Notes: generated by a model from the sequence alone, not told the origin. Positions 10,863 through 22,404 are shown, counted from the first letter of the stretch. The stretch: DNA of 64,000 bases from Morella rubra (GCA_003952965.2 CM025853.1:27448031-27512030); one strand, 5' to 3'. Program-made: numbers and translations.

Positions 10863-11852
10863 CAGGGGCGGCTCAACCTTTTTGGAGTCCTTAAAAAAGT
10901 CATAAAAATAAAGCATTTTAATGTAAAAATAAAAAATTAAAATTAAACTATAAATTTACTTCTTAATTTTTTATATGTAAAATTATTAATTAAACTTTTG
11001 TGTTTAAGTTTATCTAATAAATCAATTTATATAGATAAAAATGTTAAATAATTTAATCTATCTTGAGACATAGTTATTTTTAAATAATTTTTTATAATCT
11101 TTCTGAAGTTCGTATGAAAAGATGTTGAAATTTGTATAAAAATTTTGAAATTTTGTAGGAAACAAATTTTCTTAGTGAGTTGAAAAATTTTCTTCGAAAT
11201 TTGAAATTTTTTTCCTTACCAAACATATATCTAGTTTTAAAAAACTTGTTTGTAGATGCAATTATAACATGTATAGTAAATAGTATTCTATATGCAATAA
11301 AATAATTTAGAAAACAATCTAATTCTATTTCAAGTGGAGTAGTAATTTTTGTTTTTGTAACTTATTTTAAAACTTTTAATTTCAAAAATAAATTCAAACC
11401 ATAAATATCGGAGCTCATGTCATGCTTAAGAAAATTTTCAAGATCAAGATATTTTTGTTTTCTAATTTTACAATAATATTTGTAAAACAACCAACACCTT
11501 TAATTTAATTGTTTGAGAACTTAATTAATAATAAAATAACTGTAGTAGTTGGGATTCTAGGTTTTAAGAGCTACGAAGATATTGTGAATGATGTTATTAT
11601 TTTAAAAAGTGCGTTGATAGTTTATTAGGTATGTTATTTATTTCTAATTTTTAAATATTCTTACAAATATAGGCCTCTAATTAAATTTTATCTGAAAATT
11701 TTTAAATTTGTTTTCAGTAATTTTAATTTTACTATAATATAATATAATATCTTCTTTATTTAAGATTTTTAATTTTACTACAAGACCTTTATAATGGGTC
11801 TTATTAATCAGGGGTTGGGCGATAACCTCACCTAACTACTTTCAGCCGCCCC
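10863..11852. mobile_element. hAT-like non-autonomous insertion in the AAE-3 promoter
   Basis: The left end is CAGGGGCGGCTC and the right end contains AGCCGCCCCT, so the termini are inverted repeats of the CAGGGGCGG type common in plant hAT elements. The flanks are GGACTCCT (10855-10862) and TAACTCCT (11853-11860), an imperfect 8-bp duplication. The uninterrupted AAE-4 promoter has no such insert at the corresponding point (near 23085), which supports insertion. The interior is very AT-rich and has no transposase. Confidence 0.7.
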
Positions 11853-11910
11853 TAACTCCTGTCATCTAATCAGAAGAGTCTAATCACAAGCTCGCAAAAT
11901 CCATGAGTCA

Positions 11911-11920
11911 TCTATTTAAA
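11911..11920 (+). promoter_or_regulatory. TATA-like box of AAE-3
   Basis: TCTATTTAAA lies about 127 bp upstream of the AAE-3 ATG and is also present upstream of AAE-4 (about 23136). Confidence 0.5.
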
Positions 11921-12046
11921 CTCATCTACACAGCTCTAGGATCGTCATACTTGAAAACACGAAACATAAGGCGCGAAACATAAGACGCGAGATAGAGAGG
12001 GAGTGAGAGACAAAAGAGAGAAAGAGAGCTAGGGAGAGAGTGAGAG

Positions 12047-15000
12047 ATGGCGATGTTGGGGAAAGACATAGACGATCTGCCCAAGAACGCCGCGAACTAC
12101 ACTGCTTTGACTCCGCTCTGGTTTCTGGACCGGGCCGCGTTGGTGCACCCCACCAGACTTTCGGTGGTCCATGAATCTCGGCGGTACACTTGGCGAGAGA
12201 CTTATCAGCGTTGCCGTCGATTGGCTTCCGCTCTCTCTACCCACTCCATCGGCCCTGGTAGCACGGTAACTTTCATCTCCTTAATAGTCTTTGGTGCTGT
12301 TTGAAGAGCTTTCTCCTCCCTCTCTGTTTGGTTCCTTTGGAGCTTAATTAAAAATGAAAAAGTAAATAATTAGGTGAAGAGGATTTCCTATTGCTTTGAT
12401 CCTTTGAGAATTGAACGTTTCGATCCTTTCTACTGTTCATTTTCCACTTTTGTTCCCAGTCATAGCATAGACTAGACCTACTACACACCGAAGAACACAA
12501 AGTTGATCCCTGTTTTTCGATCCTCAAAACAGAGCTCAACTCAAACCGTACTTTCCAGACAACGTGTTTGACTGATGATTCCATTAATTATGTATTACCC
12601 GATGCCGTTATTATCGCTTACTTCCGATAATAGTACTTACCATTTATAGTTGAGCTATTCAGTATAACGTGAGTTCCTAAGATTCTTTGGACCTTCCTAC
12701 TCCCTGCCATAGTTGAAGAGTCAGTTCTATGGATGTGCATTTCCAATGAAGTTGGTCTTAACTGACTTCCTAAAAGGTGTATAGGAAAGAAATCAAAATG
12801 TTGGGAGCAAATGAATGTTTATTATTCATACTAGTCCTATTGTCCCATGCCTACCCTGTTGGCATGTGAGAAGGGCCTTGTGATTATGGGGAATCCTTGG
12901 AAATTGTCGAATTTCTACCAGTATATGCCTTGAATGCAGTATGCGGATGCATGGAGAAAAGTGGTTTTTGTTTTTTTTTTTTGCAATCTCGTAACTTTCA
13001 TTAAAGAAAAGGGGGTAATACAACTGATGCAGCACATGAGAGGCCCCAATGGGCCGACTACAATATAAACGAGCATGGAGCCCTTGACAGCAGCTAAAGT
13101 GGGCTATAGCCCAATGCAAACACCAAGTTGGCCCAAGCCCCAATGGTGGAGAAAAGTGGTTTAAACCAAATGAATTATGGCATTCTCATTGTTCAAGAGC
13201 AGCAAGAATAGTGAAAGGAAAAAACAATTAAAACGGTTGTAATATGAAAAGAATTATTCTGTCTCACTGTCTTCTCTTGGTTGGTACTAATCTTGCCCAA
13301 AGACATTATTGTGCATGCATAAGTTATTTGCTGAGGTTATTGCTTCCTGCGTTTGCTTTCTTGTCCATAAGCTATAGTTTCCACAGAACTGCTTGTTCTT
13401 GGGGCTGCTTTAAAATCTTTCTTTTTTGTTGCGTACCTACCTGTCATGGTCTTGCTCTAAGTTTTACCATCGTTAATTATGTTGATAGCACAATTGCGCA
13501 TTGGATTTTTGATACTGATCTCTGTATCCATTTAAAGAGCATCTAACTTAGGAAACCATTTTACAGAATTTGCTTGAGTGGTCTAGGTGACGAATGGTTT
13601 TAAACTTTTAAGCATTGTCCAATGTCCATAACCTTTCTTTTTCCGTTTTTCTGTTTTAATGCTGTATCAAGCTAGTAAACATGCAATATTTTGTCTTTGG
13701 TGAGATTTCCTAACAGGTAGCAGTAGTAGCACCAAATGTCCCAGCCATCTATGAAGCTCATTTTGGAGTTCCAATGGCTGGAGCTGTTCTAAATGCAGTA
13801 AATATTCGTCTAAATGCATCAACCATTGCTTTCCTTCTTGGTCATTCATCAGCTGCAGTTGTGATGGTGGATCAAGAGTTTTTTGCTCTAGTAGAAGAAG
13901 CTTTGAAGATCTTGTCAGAGAAAAACAAGGGTTACAGGCCTCCGCTGTTAGTTGTTATAGGTGATGAAAACTGTGACCCTAGTGCACTCAAATATGCCCT
14001 GGGAAAAGGGGCCATTGAATATGAGAAGTTCCTGGAAACTGGTGACCCTGAGTTTGCTTGGAAACCACCAGAGGATGAGTGGCAAAGCATTGCTTTGGGT
14101 TATACATCGGGTACAACGGCGAGTCCTAAGGGGGTGGTATTGAGTCACCGAGGGGCATATCTCATGTCGCTGAGCAATCCTATTATCTGGGGCATGAATG
14201 AAGGGGCTGTATACCTATGGACCGTTCCCATGTTTCATTGCAATGGTTGGTGTTTCCCTTGGTGTCTTGCTACTCTTTGTGGGACAAGCATATGCCTTCG
14301 CCAGGTAAATCAGTGCAGTTGGTAATGCTTAACATATGTTTTTGAGTGCCTGGAAAAATATGCCTTCATTATGTAATCATAGCCTCTAATTCCTAGCCTG
14401 CTGATTTCATAGATATTCATACTCCTTCATAGTTCTTTTCGCGCTTCAGGTTTCAGCAAAGGCAGTCTACTCAGCCATAGCCAAAAATGGTGTGACCCAT
14501 TTTTGTGCTGCACCTGTGGTGCTCAACACCATAGTTAATGCTGCACCTGAGGAAACTATCCTTCCTCTGCTTCGTGTTGTTCATGTAATGACAGCTGGTG
14601 CAGCACCACCCCCTTCTGTTCTATTTTCAATGTCGCAGAAGGGCTTCCGTATTACCCACACTTACGGTCTCTCAGAAACCTATGGCCCCTCCACTGTATG
14701 CGTATGGAAACCTGAGTGGGACTCATTGCCCCCCGAAACCCAAGCCCGTCTCAATGCACGTCAAGGCATCCGGTATGTTGGTTTGGAGGGCCTAGATGTT
14801 GTCAACCCTCAAAGCATGCAACCTGTTCCTGCTGATGGAACTACGATTGGGGAGATTGTATTTCGGGGTAATGGTGTAATGAAGGGCTACTTAAAGAACC
14901 CAAAGGCAAACGAGGAGGCTTTTGCCAATGGGTGGTTTCATTCAGGAGATCTGGCTGTAAAGCACCCAGATGGATATATTGAAATCAAAGATAGGTCAAA

Positions 15001-15346
15001 AGACATCATTATATCTGGAGGTGAAAACATCAGTAGCTTGGAGGTAGAAAATACCCTATACCGGCACCCAGCCATTTTTGAGGCATCAGTGGTGGCGAGG
15101 CCAGATGAGCGTTGGGGCGAGTCTCCTTGCGCTTTTGTAAGTTTAAAGCCATGTGTGGATACGTCTGATGAGCAACAGTTGGTGGAAGACATACTGAAGT
15201 TCTGCCGGTCTAAGATGCCTGCTTACTGGGTTCCAAAATCTGTGGTGTTTGGTACATTGCCAAAGTCAGCTACTGGGAAGGTGCAGAAGCATTTGCTGAG
15301 AGCCAAGGCCAAAGTGATGGGGCCGATACCCATGAGTAAGTTGTAA
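12047..15346 (+). CDS. AAE7: AAE-3: AAE7/ACN1-like peroxisomal acyl-CoA synthetase (mosaic gene)
   Basis: Exons 12047-12265, 13717-14304 and 14450-15346 give 567 residues. Motifs as in the family: YTSGTTASPKG at about residue 202, YGLSETYGP, GWFHSGD, DRSKDIIISGGENISS, a C-terminal lysine in PKSATGKVQK, and SKL at the end. Exon 1, the proximal promoter and the start of intron 1 are nearly identical to AAE-4 (both read LSVVHESRRYTWRETY and end GPG-S/C-T). The rest of intron 1, exons 2-3, intron 2 and the 3' flank are nearly identical to AAE-5 (both read KILSEKNKGYRP and end KVMGPIPMSKL). The switch lies at about 12651-12661. Intron 1 is 1451 bp and holds a retroposon. The frame is intact, so the mosaic is probably functional. 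Confidence 0.9.
12952..13162 (-). mobile_element. 5'-truncated LINE-like retroposon in AAE-3 intron 1
   Basis: The insert is 12968-13146, flanked by perfect 16-bp direct repeats TGGAGAAAAGTGGTTT (12952-12967 and 13147-13162). On the - strand it ends in TTTAATGAAAGTTACGAG followed by a poly(A) tract, seen here as the T run. I saw no tRNA-type A/B boxes, so a truncated non-LTR element is more likely than a SINE. The same insertion at the same site is present in AAE-5 (29788-29993). Confidence 0.75.
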
Positions 15347-16706
15347 TTTTATGATGGTGACTGAAAAACGAATAATTTTATGATGGTGACTGAAAAACGA
15401 ATACAAAATAGTTAAAAAATTGGAAGAAAGTCTGCTTCCCAGTGGTTAGGACGTTCAGTTTTTATGCTTTCAGATAAAAACTTGTGCATAATTTTCTCAT
15501 GTGTTCATTTGTAACCTCCTGTGACGTTTAAATATTTTGATTAAACCCTATTGGAACGGGAAATATAAGAGGCATTCATGATTCGTTGTGACGTAAATTA
15601 AATTATGTGTGAAAAGGTTGCAACTGGTCTAAACCATCTTGATTGCTTGATGTCCTGCAACATGCACGTCAAAGTTTTTAGTTCAACTGGCTAGTCTTTT
15701 CTTCCAGGATCGCAAAAATAGAGTTACCTCAGCAACTATATATTATCTGGAAAAAATAATTTAGCCTAACCTATTGATCTTAATTAAAAGCCTGAATCTA
15801 AATGACCATAAAGGCCTTACAGAGACGGGTCAAAAGACCAGAAATTCCTAAACGGTCCGGTATATAAAATGCTTATACTTTTTTTTTCTCGAAAACGATC
15901 AACCATACATTAAAAAAAAAAAAAAACAGAGAGGAATTCGAGTCACACAACAGAATATGTAAAGGGATACAACATGATCAATAAAACCATAAATGGAACG
16001 AGCGGCCCATTACGCCAAAAGATGAGCCTGTTGGTTAAGTTTCCGTGGCACCCAACACTTCTTAACAACAGACACGCAAAATGTGAGGCACGAATCAAAA
16101 GATAGGTTGAATAGTAAACAAGAAATTAATTAGGGCTAATATAAGATAGTTTATAAAAGAAGGGCAATAAATAGATTAAAAAAAAAGAAAGAAAAAATGA
16201 ACATATATGGACCATGCCGAAGGGGGCTTCCCCCAAAGGGTTTGTAAACCAAAACAACTTGCATAGAGAATTTAGTGTTCTTTCAAATGAATTTTCTCGA
16301 TGAAGAATTCTTTCAAGTCCAGAAAACGAAAGAGTTGGCCCTCCATTCAAATCTTCCCAGCTTCATCTAATTAGGGAACGAAGATAAAGATCCATCACTG
16401 ATTTTAATAGAGTATTTATTTCTAAATATATTTATGCGTGCAAATGTCCCAATTATCAGTACAGCTTCTCAGATATATGCAGTGGTCAGTGCATAGACCG
16501 TGCAATATTGTTATATTTATAGACAAAATACATATTTTTACATTTAAATTCTGAAATCTTTAAGATATCTCATATTAAAACTTAAATATTTTACATATAT
16601 CGTGATAATATCTATCAAATCTTATTAATTAATTATGATGTTATTTTAAATTTCTAATATCAAATAATATCATATCAAATCTTACAAATTAATTATAATA
16701 TTATCT
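15347..16706. other. AAE-3 3' flank (shared with AAE-5)
   Basis: Non-coding and clearly homologous to the AAE-5 3' flank (32170-33500), with small indels. A short tandem repeat right after the stop (ATTTTATGATGGTGACTGAA, twice, at 15346-15390) occurs only here. Confidence 0.6.
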
Positions 16707-17385
16707 GATGAAGCCATTTTTAATTGGCCTATCACAAAATCTACTGCCCCAAGAGCCTGAGGGAGCTGGGCCTAAGGCCCAACTCTTAGGATGGGTTGAC
16801 AAGTGCGAACTCTCCTTCCTTCCTTCTAAAAACAAATAAAACAAGCTTGGACCCGGAGTCTTTCTCGTAGGGGGATCTCTTCATTGTCTTTGTTAGTCGT
16901 TATTTTTCTATATCTTTTGCTTACTGGTTCGATTATAAGTGAGAGAAAGCATGCGTACCTCCCTTTTATTTATCCCTCTTCTTCTCCTCTGGGGCTAGGA
17001 ATTTGTTGGGCCGCCAGCCCACTTTTGCCATCCAGGCTCTTTTATCCTTAGACCTTTTCTGTCCTATCCAACCTTTCACCGAAGGCCAACGCTGTTAGAC
17101 TTGGTCTCCCTCTGACTACCTTGAGTCGACTGATTCTTCATCCCTTTCCTTTCACTTTAAGAATCGCCAGTCAGTGGCTAGACATAGAGCAATCATAATT
17201 TGTTACCTGAGCTTTTTTACCCGATAAAGTCTCGATGTCAGACTCTTTTATAGACCTCTAATCATAGAAAAGCACATCTCAAATCGAATGGGCTAACCCT
17301 TGTCTCACTACTTTTGAGCCTCCAATTATAGGCTTTTATAGTAAAAAAAAAAATTCCCCCTCCATCGTTTTCTCTAAGAAATGAT
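16707..17385. mobile_element. Insertion of about 680 bp relative to the AAE-5 flank, unclassified
   Basis: The AAE-5 3' flank runs directly from ATTATCT to CTAATAAAGG, while the AAE-3 flank carries about 680 bp of GC-richer sequence between the matching positions. It starts TGATGAAGCC, which could be an LTR start, but I could not find matching termini or a duplication. Confidence 0.4.
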
Positions 17386-17458
17386 GGTTTACGTGTACAA
17401 AAGTAATGCCACACCAAATTCATATACGTATTAGCATCAGGCAAAAAAAAGCTGACAT

Positions 17459-18058
17459 GTCAAAGGTATGGATTGGCTTAGAAAAAAAAAAAGGTTTAAT
17501 TACAACTAGGGTTCATGAGGTATACGAAGGTTGCAAATGAGTCATTGAGGTAACGTTTTCAACAAATAGATCCTTGAAGTAGAGTTTTAGTCAAATCGAG
17601 GCTTATCCGTTTATTTCCCGTCAACCCCGTTAACGGCCATTGCTGTTAGGGATTTAAAATTCACGTCATAACAAATTAAAAAGCGTCACCTATCTAGTTA
17701 AAACGTTCACGCCACATTTGCGCTGTAAGGGGGAGAATGATGTCGCCTCATTAAGTTATTTTTCTTTTTTTAACTAAACACGGTGAGCTGGTAAACACCT
17801 GACGCAAATGTGGTATGAATGTTTTAATTGGATAGATGACACTTTCTAATTCGTTATGATGTGAATTTTAAAGCCCTGTCAGTAATAGTCATTAACATGG
17901 CTGATGGGAAATGGACGGAGAGGCCTTGATTCGACTTAAACTTTACCTCAAGAGTCTATTTGTTAAAAATATTAACTCATGGGCTTATTTGTAAATTTTG
18001 TATACCTCAGAGGCACTAAGCGTAATTAAGCCAAAAAAAAAAGTCAAAAGTATGGATT
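17459..18058. mobile_element. Long-inverted-repeat element bounded by 16-bp direct repeats
   Basis: The insert 17475-18042 (568 bp) lies between GTCAAAGGTATGGATT (17459-17474) and GTCAAAAGTATGGATT (18043-18058). The AAE-5 flank has a single copy (GTTAAAGATATGGATT near 33598), so this is a true insertion with an empty-site control. The two halves are long imperfect inverted repeats of about 240 bp (GGTTTAATTAC... versus the inverse of ...GTAATTAAGCC). Each end carries an A run next to the direct repeat. Confidence 0.7.
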
Positions 18059-18136
18059 AATTAGAAGAGCATTATGCAATGGGAGTGTTCTTCTAGAAAT
18101 CTGAAACACTTGACATGACTCCGAATCCCGATGGAC

Positions 18137-18345
18137 ATGACTCCGAATAGGGGTGATCAAAACCGGACCGCAGACCGGACCGGACCACAAAACCGGACCG
18201 GACCGGACCGGTTTTGTGGTTTTTGCAAATTAAATCCGGTCCGGTCCGGACCGGATTTTATAAACCGGATAATGCGGTCCGGTCCGGTCTAGGGTTTTTA
18301 AAAATGCGGTCCGGACCGGACCGGACCGCATTATATAATTTTTTT
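18137..18345. repeat. CCGGACCGGACCGG palindromic repeat block
   Basis: Alternating runs of (CCGGA)n and (TCCGG)n form several nested inverted repeats, starting at GGGTGATCAAAACCGGACCG. The block and the following satellite are absent from the matching place in the AAE-5 3' flank (near 33680). The terminal-repeat style resembles some plant hAT elements, but no matching right end was found. Confidence 0.6.
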
Positions 18346-18539
18346 TTTTTAATAAAAAAAGAAAAAAAAGAATGACATACTATTTATTATCTTAAAACTC
18401 ATATTCAATCAAAATCAATAAATCATCCATTTTTTACGTTAACTTTACAATTCAATAATCATTTAGAAATAATACTAGCAATTTTTTCAACTTAAATAGG
18501 AATTGTATGTCTTATAAAATATCACGTGCTATTTATTTA

Positions 18540-19395
18540 TACATATATTGATGGTAAGAGTTAAATGAATTCACATTTTTAAGTCTTTAAATAAATTTAC
18601 ATATTTAAATTTCAATGAACAAACTATAGTAGGAGTCACACACAAGTCTTTAAATGAATTCACATCTATCACATCTCACATTTTTAAATGCAATATTTTA
18701 AATGAATTCACATTTTCTCTTTAAATGTTCACATTTTCAAATGAGTACACTATAGAGAGCAAACTATAGTAGGAGTAAAATGAATTCACATTTTTAAGTC
18801 TTTAAATCAATTCACATATTTTAATTAATAAGCAAACTATAGTAGTAATTAAATGAATTCATATTTTTAAGTCTTTAAATAAATTTACATCTTTAAGTCT
18901 TTAAATGAATTCACATCTACAAGTCTTTAAATGAATTCACATCTATCTTTAATGAATTCACATCTTTAAATTAATAAGCAAACTATGGTAGGAGTTAAAT
19001 GAATTCACATTTTTAAGTCTTTAAATGAATTTACATATTTAATTAATGAGCAAACTATAGTAAGTTAAATGAATTCACATGAATGAGAGAGCAAACTATA
19101 GTAGTAGGAGTTAAATGAATTCACATTTTTAAGTCTTTAAATAAATTCACATCTTCAAATTAATGAGCAAACTATAGTAAGAGTTAAATGAATTCATATT
19201 TTTAAGTCTTTAAATGAATTCAAATTTTCAAATCTTTAAATGAATTCACATATTTAAATTAATGAGCAAACTATAGTAGGAGTTAAATGAATTCACATTT
19301 TTAAGTCTTTAAATCAATTCACATATTTAAATTAATAGGCAAACTATAGTAGTAGTTAAATGAATTCATATTTTTAAGTCTTTAAATGAAATTTA
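18540..19395. repeat. Degenerate satellite with EcoRI-site-containing units
   Basis: The block is built from two motifs that alternate irregularly: AGCAAACTATAGTAGGAGTT (about nine copies, e.g. near 18757, 19049, 19092, 19266 and 19339) and AAATGAATTCACATTTTTAAG (many copies). Unit length varies from about 45 to 135 bp. Together with 18137-18345 it makes an insert of about 1.27 kb relative to the AAE-5 flank. Confidence 0.7.
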
Positions 19396-19447
19396 ACCGA
19401 AGCTAATCTGAAACACTTTTAAGGACGTCTAGCAGCCATACCCCACA

Positions 19448-19805
19448 ATTTTAAAAGACACCTAGGTTATTTATTATAGAATAATACTATTTAAACGCCT
19501 GGTCTATATATATATATATATATAAATGCTTAAGGTTCCAAAAGCAAAAATTTTAAAAGATTATTTATTACAGAATAATACTATTTAAACGCCTGCAATA
19601 TATATATATAATCTCCATGTTTATGGTCGTTGGACCAGGACCACGTATATTTTTTTAGCGTCGTAGTCAGAGTGCATCAGTGTATCGGCCAATTTAATGT
19701 GTGAAATTATTGATAAATATTTAATATTGGCAGAAGGATATTCGTCTAAAAGAAAGATAAACAATTTGTCTACCGGCTCCTTTAAATCATAAAATAATAT
19801 AAAAT
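19448..19805 (+). promoter_or_regulatory. Orphan copy of the AAE-2-type upstream region
   Basis: The sequence matches 4867-5117 (AAE-2 upstream), including AAAAGACACCTAGGTTATTT, CGTCGTAGTCAGAGTG and AGAAGGATATTCGTC. It contains an internal duplication of the AATACTATTTAAACGCCTG part. No AAE exon follows. It begins directly where homology to the AAE-5 3' flank stops (CAGCCATACCCCACAA). Confidence 0.7.
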
Positions 19806-21005
19806 TTTGAGTTAATTATATTTTGCACCCATGTGATTTGATGTCGTTTATATTTTACACTCCGATATATCAATTTTAAAATATTGTACCCATATGATTT
19901 GGACTGTATACGTTTTGCACCCTTACGTCAAATTTTCTGTGATTTTGAACGGAATAAAAGACTGCGTGCACTGTGTGTGCCATTTTTTCCTATTTTACCC
20001 TTCAAATTTGAATTTATTGGACATTGATATTTTTGACTAATTCAATGCCGATAATGCCCTCTTCTCTTTGGATTTCTTTTGGCTAACACATAACTGCCTT
20101 TCTTCCCAATCAATCGAAGGACATCACCATATTCTGAGCCCTAGCTGTTTGTGGTCGTAACCCTTGCCTATTTCCTCTTTCGTCGTGAATGGCACCACAT
20201 CGATACGTGCTCAATCCATTTCCTTATGTATGAGCCAATTGGTTTGCGGTCATCCCTGTTCTCTTGCTCAATATCTAAAGCATTAGCAAGAACGTGTTTT
20301 TGCGTTCTTGCTAAATTATCAAATGCAAAAATTCTCGCATATTCCCAGGATAGAGATTCATGATATTTATTCAATAGAACTTTAGGAAGGGTTTCTAATA
20401 CTTGGAGACAATGTAGATTACAATTACTGAATCACAATAATGTTACTTTTGAGTACCGGGATGAGAAAATTATAGCAGGAGTGTCTAATGTTGTATCAAC
20501 TTCATCAGGAAAATTTTGAAAAATAACAAACCATTAAAGAAAAACAATATATCAGCAACTAGCACAAGGAAACCTCAAAGAATATTTGGTTCAATATACT
20601 AATATCTGATTGAGCTGAAGCAAGTGCACGATCACCCTATAGTGATGTGTTTGGCTGTTATGCATACTAGTCCCTTCTTGGCAACTGCAAGTGATACAGT
20701 CCTACTTTTTATGCCTAAAAATATTTTTCTTCTTTCTTTCTTGTTTTGCTTGATATCTTTTTTGTTGCTTTATTTCTTTTACGTTTGGATATCCTACAGT
20801 AGTGCATGCCCGTGTGGTAGTAACGAAAGTTCGAGTACAGTCGGAAGTGGAGACCAAGTTATGACTCTTTTTTGTTACTATTTAGTTGAAGCCTGTTTGA
20901 AAATCTCTTACACTAAGCAAAACTTCGCCTGTGAATTCTTCAGCTGTGTCAATTACATAGTAACTTAATTTTATTGTTTACATTTTTAAATTTGTTAATA
21001 GATAG
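19806..21005. other. Intergenic insertion, unclassified
   Basis: This block separates two orphan promoter copies. It starts with GAGTTAATTATATTTTGCACCC, a style of terminus seen in Mutator-like elements, but I found no matching inverted end. A perfect 12-bp stem-loop lies at 20283-20314. No credible gene. Confidence 0.35.
20283..20314. repeat. Perfect 12-bp inverted repeat (stem-loop)
   Basis: TTAGCAAGAACG and CGTTCTTGCTAA are separated by an 8-base loop. No poly-T terminator-like run or hairpin-RNA context is evident. It may be part of a transposon. Confidence 0.6.
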
Positions 21006-21019
21006 TTTTAAGTCAATAA

Positions 21020-21810
21020 TCCTACTCAGAGCTTAAGATGGCCCGGTCATTTCCTGTTGTCACAGATACTGATTCCCCCCAGTCGGATTGGGCTTACGAA
21101 TCAATGGACCCAGTAAAATTTAACCATCAATATATATCTTTGTCATTGAAATATATATAATTTTGGGATATAAGAGATCATACATTTCTCTGCGGCGCTT
21201 TTACGTGTCAAGCTTGTGAAAATATTTTAAACATACTGTGGAGTATGGATGAGGTGGTAAGGATATCTTTGCCTAATCATTCGGAGAAAGTAACTGAATC
21301 CATTTGTATCTTTGTCATTGAAATAATAAATAATCTTCAAGATTTAGTTTTTTTTCCCACGTAGGCCATAGGCGCAATAAAGAATTTCCTAACATCGCGT
21401 TTGGCTTTTCAAAATTTTAGTAAAATTTTAACATCAAAATAAATTTTAATACATATTTTAAAATTTTATTTTTATTTTTATTGTATATTTTCTAATTTTA
21501 ATACTATTTCTTTTTTAACACAAACACAAAATTTTATTAAAATTGTAAAACCAAACGCTTTGTAAGTTGGGTGCAGAAGATCAGCCATCCACGATATAAA
21601 AAAGGAATATGATATTTTGTTGGTTACAGTTTCAATCAAAGAGAGAGAAATACAACTTTTCTACGAACTTTCTTAAACATTATCCTATTTAAAATTGTGT
21701 CTTTGAAAAAATTGGACATTCTTGCATGTTTCCATCTCTGCAGTTTAAGTTGGTGGTGACACTGACGTGTCCCTCATGCATCCAGCTTCTACAAGGTATA
21801 AGGCAAAATG
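21020..21810 (+). promoter_or_regulatory. Orphan promoter copy B (AAE-3/AAE-4 type)
   Basis: Homologous to copies A (10184-10862) and C (22405-23090), with the same GGGCTTACGAATCAATGG, GGAGAAAGTAACTGA and ACGTGTCCCTCATGC marks. It stops abruptly after AAGGCAAAATGA (about 21810), where copy C continues into the AAE-4 core promoter. It carries its own MITE and leads to no gene. Confidence 0.7.
21393..21562. mobile_element. Tourist-like MITE in promoter copy B
   Basis: The ends are CATCGCGTTTGG and, inverted, CAAAGCGTTTGG, flanked by TAA on both sides (21390-21392 and 21563-21565). Copies A and C lack it, and copy A reads CCTAAGCTGGG straight across the site. This matches PIF/Harbinger features. 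Confidence 0.75.
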
Positions 21811-22404
21811 ATTTAAAAATGTCTTTAATATTTTGCCAGTTTAGAGTTAGGAGATGGTTGGATTGATTTTTTACCACTCTTAAAATGGGAGAGTCAGATC
21901 AAGAAATAAAATTTATTAATTTTAAAAAGTAAATCACTTTAAGAAATTAAAGTTATCTAATTAAATTTTGATTGACTGTATTTTATGAAGTTATTAAAAA
22001 AAATATAAAAAAATAATTTATATAAAATAAAATACTGTAAAATAGACGGAGCCTAAATATATTTTCTTATGGAAAAGCTTACCTCTTTGAGCTCTTTTTT
22101 GCGGTTTATATGCCTTGACCGTCGGAGAGAAAATGTAGGTTTTTGGAGGGGACACCTTGCGTCCCTTCCCATAGGGAGAGCAGCTTCTCTCTTGGGGTGG
22201 GTCAGCGAGGTGACAGCCAAGCCTGCCCCATTTTGCGTTCTTCCCATCCTTTCAGTTCGCTACCCAGCGTGTCGCTTGTGGCCCGATATGATGATCACTT
22301 ACTTCTTATTGAACACTCCATCTTGCTGATTGGACATACATTTAAGTGGGAGACCTTTTTTGCTTGGAGCAGAGAATTCCTCTTCTCAATGAAAGAGACG
22401 TTTT
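21811..22404. other. Intergenic spacer between promoter copies B and C
   Basis: The first 230 bp are AT-rich. The rest (about 22060-22400) is GC-richer and open on both strands, but no protein family was recognised. It may be a transposon fragment. Confidence 0.35.

Noticed and set aside
13244..13546. Open frame of about 100 codons in AAE-3 intron 1, also in AAE-5 (30075-30377)
   Set aside because: Its conservation is explained by the recent duplication of the intron, and the sequence is T-rich intron DNA.
20283..20314. Stem-loop considered as a microRNA precursor or terminator
   Set aside because: The 12-bp stem is far too short for a plant microRNA precursor and there is no transcript context.
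20151..20968. Two short open frames in the spacer
   Set aside because: Low-complexity hydrophobic translations without a family match, close to a stem-loop and probable transposon ends.
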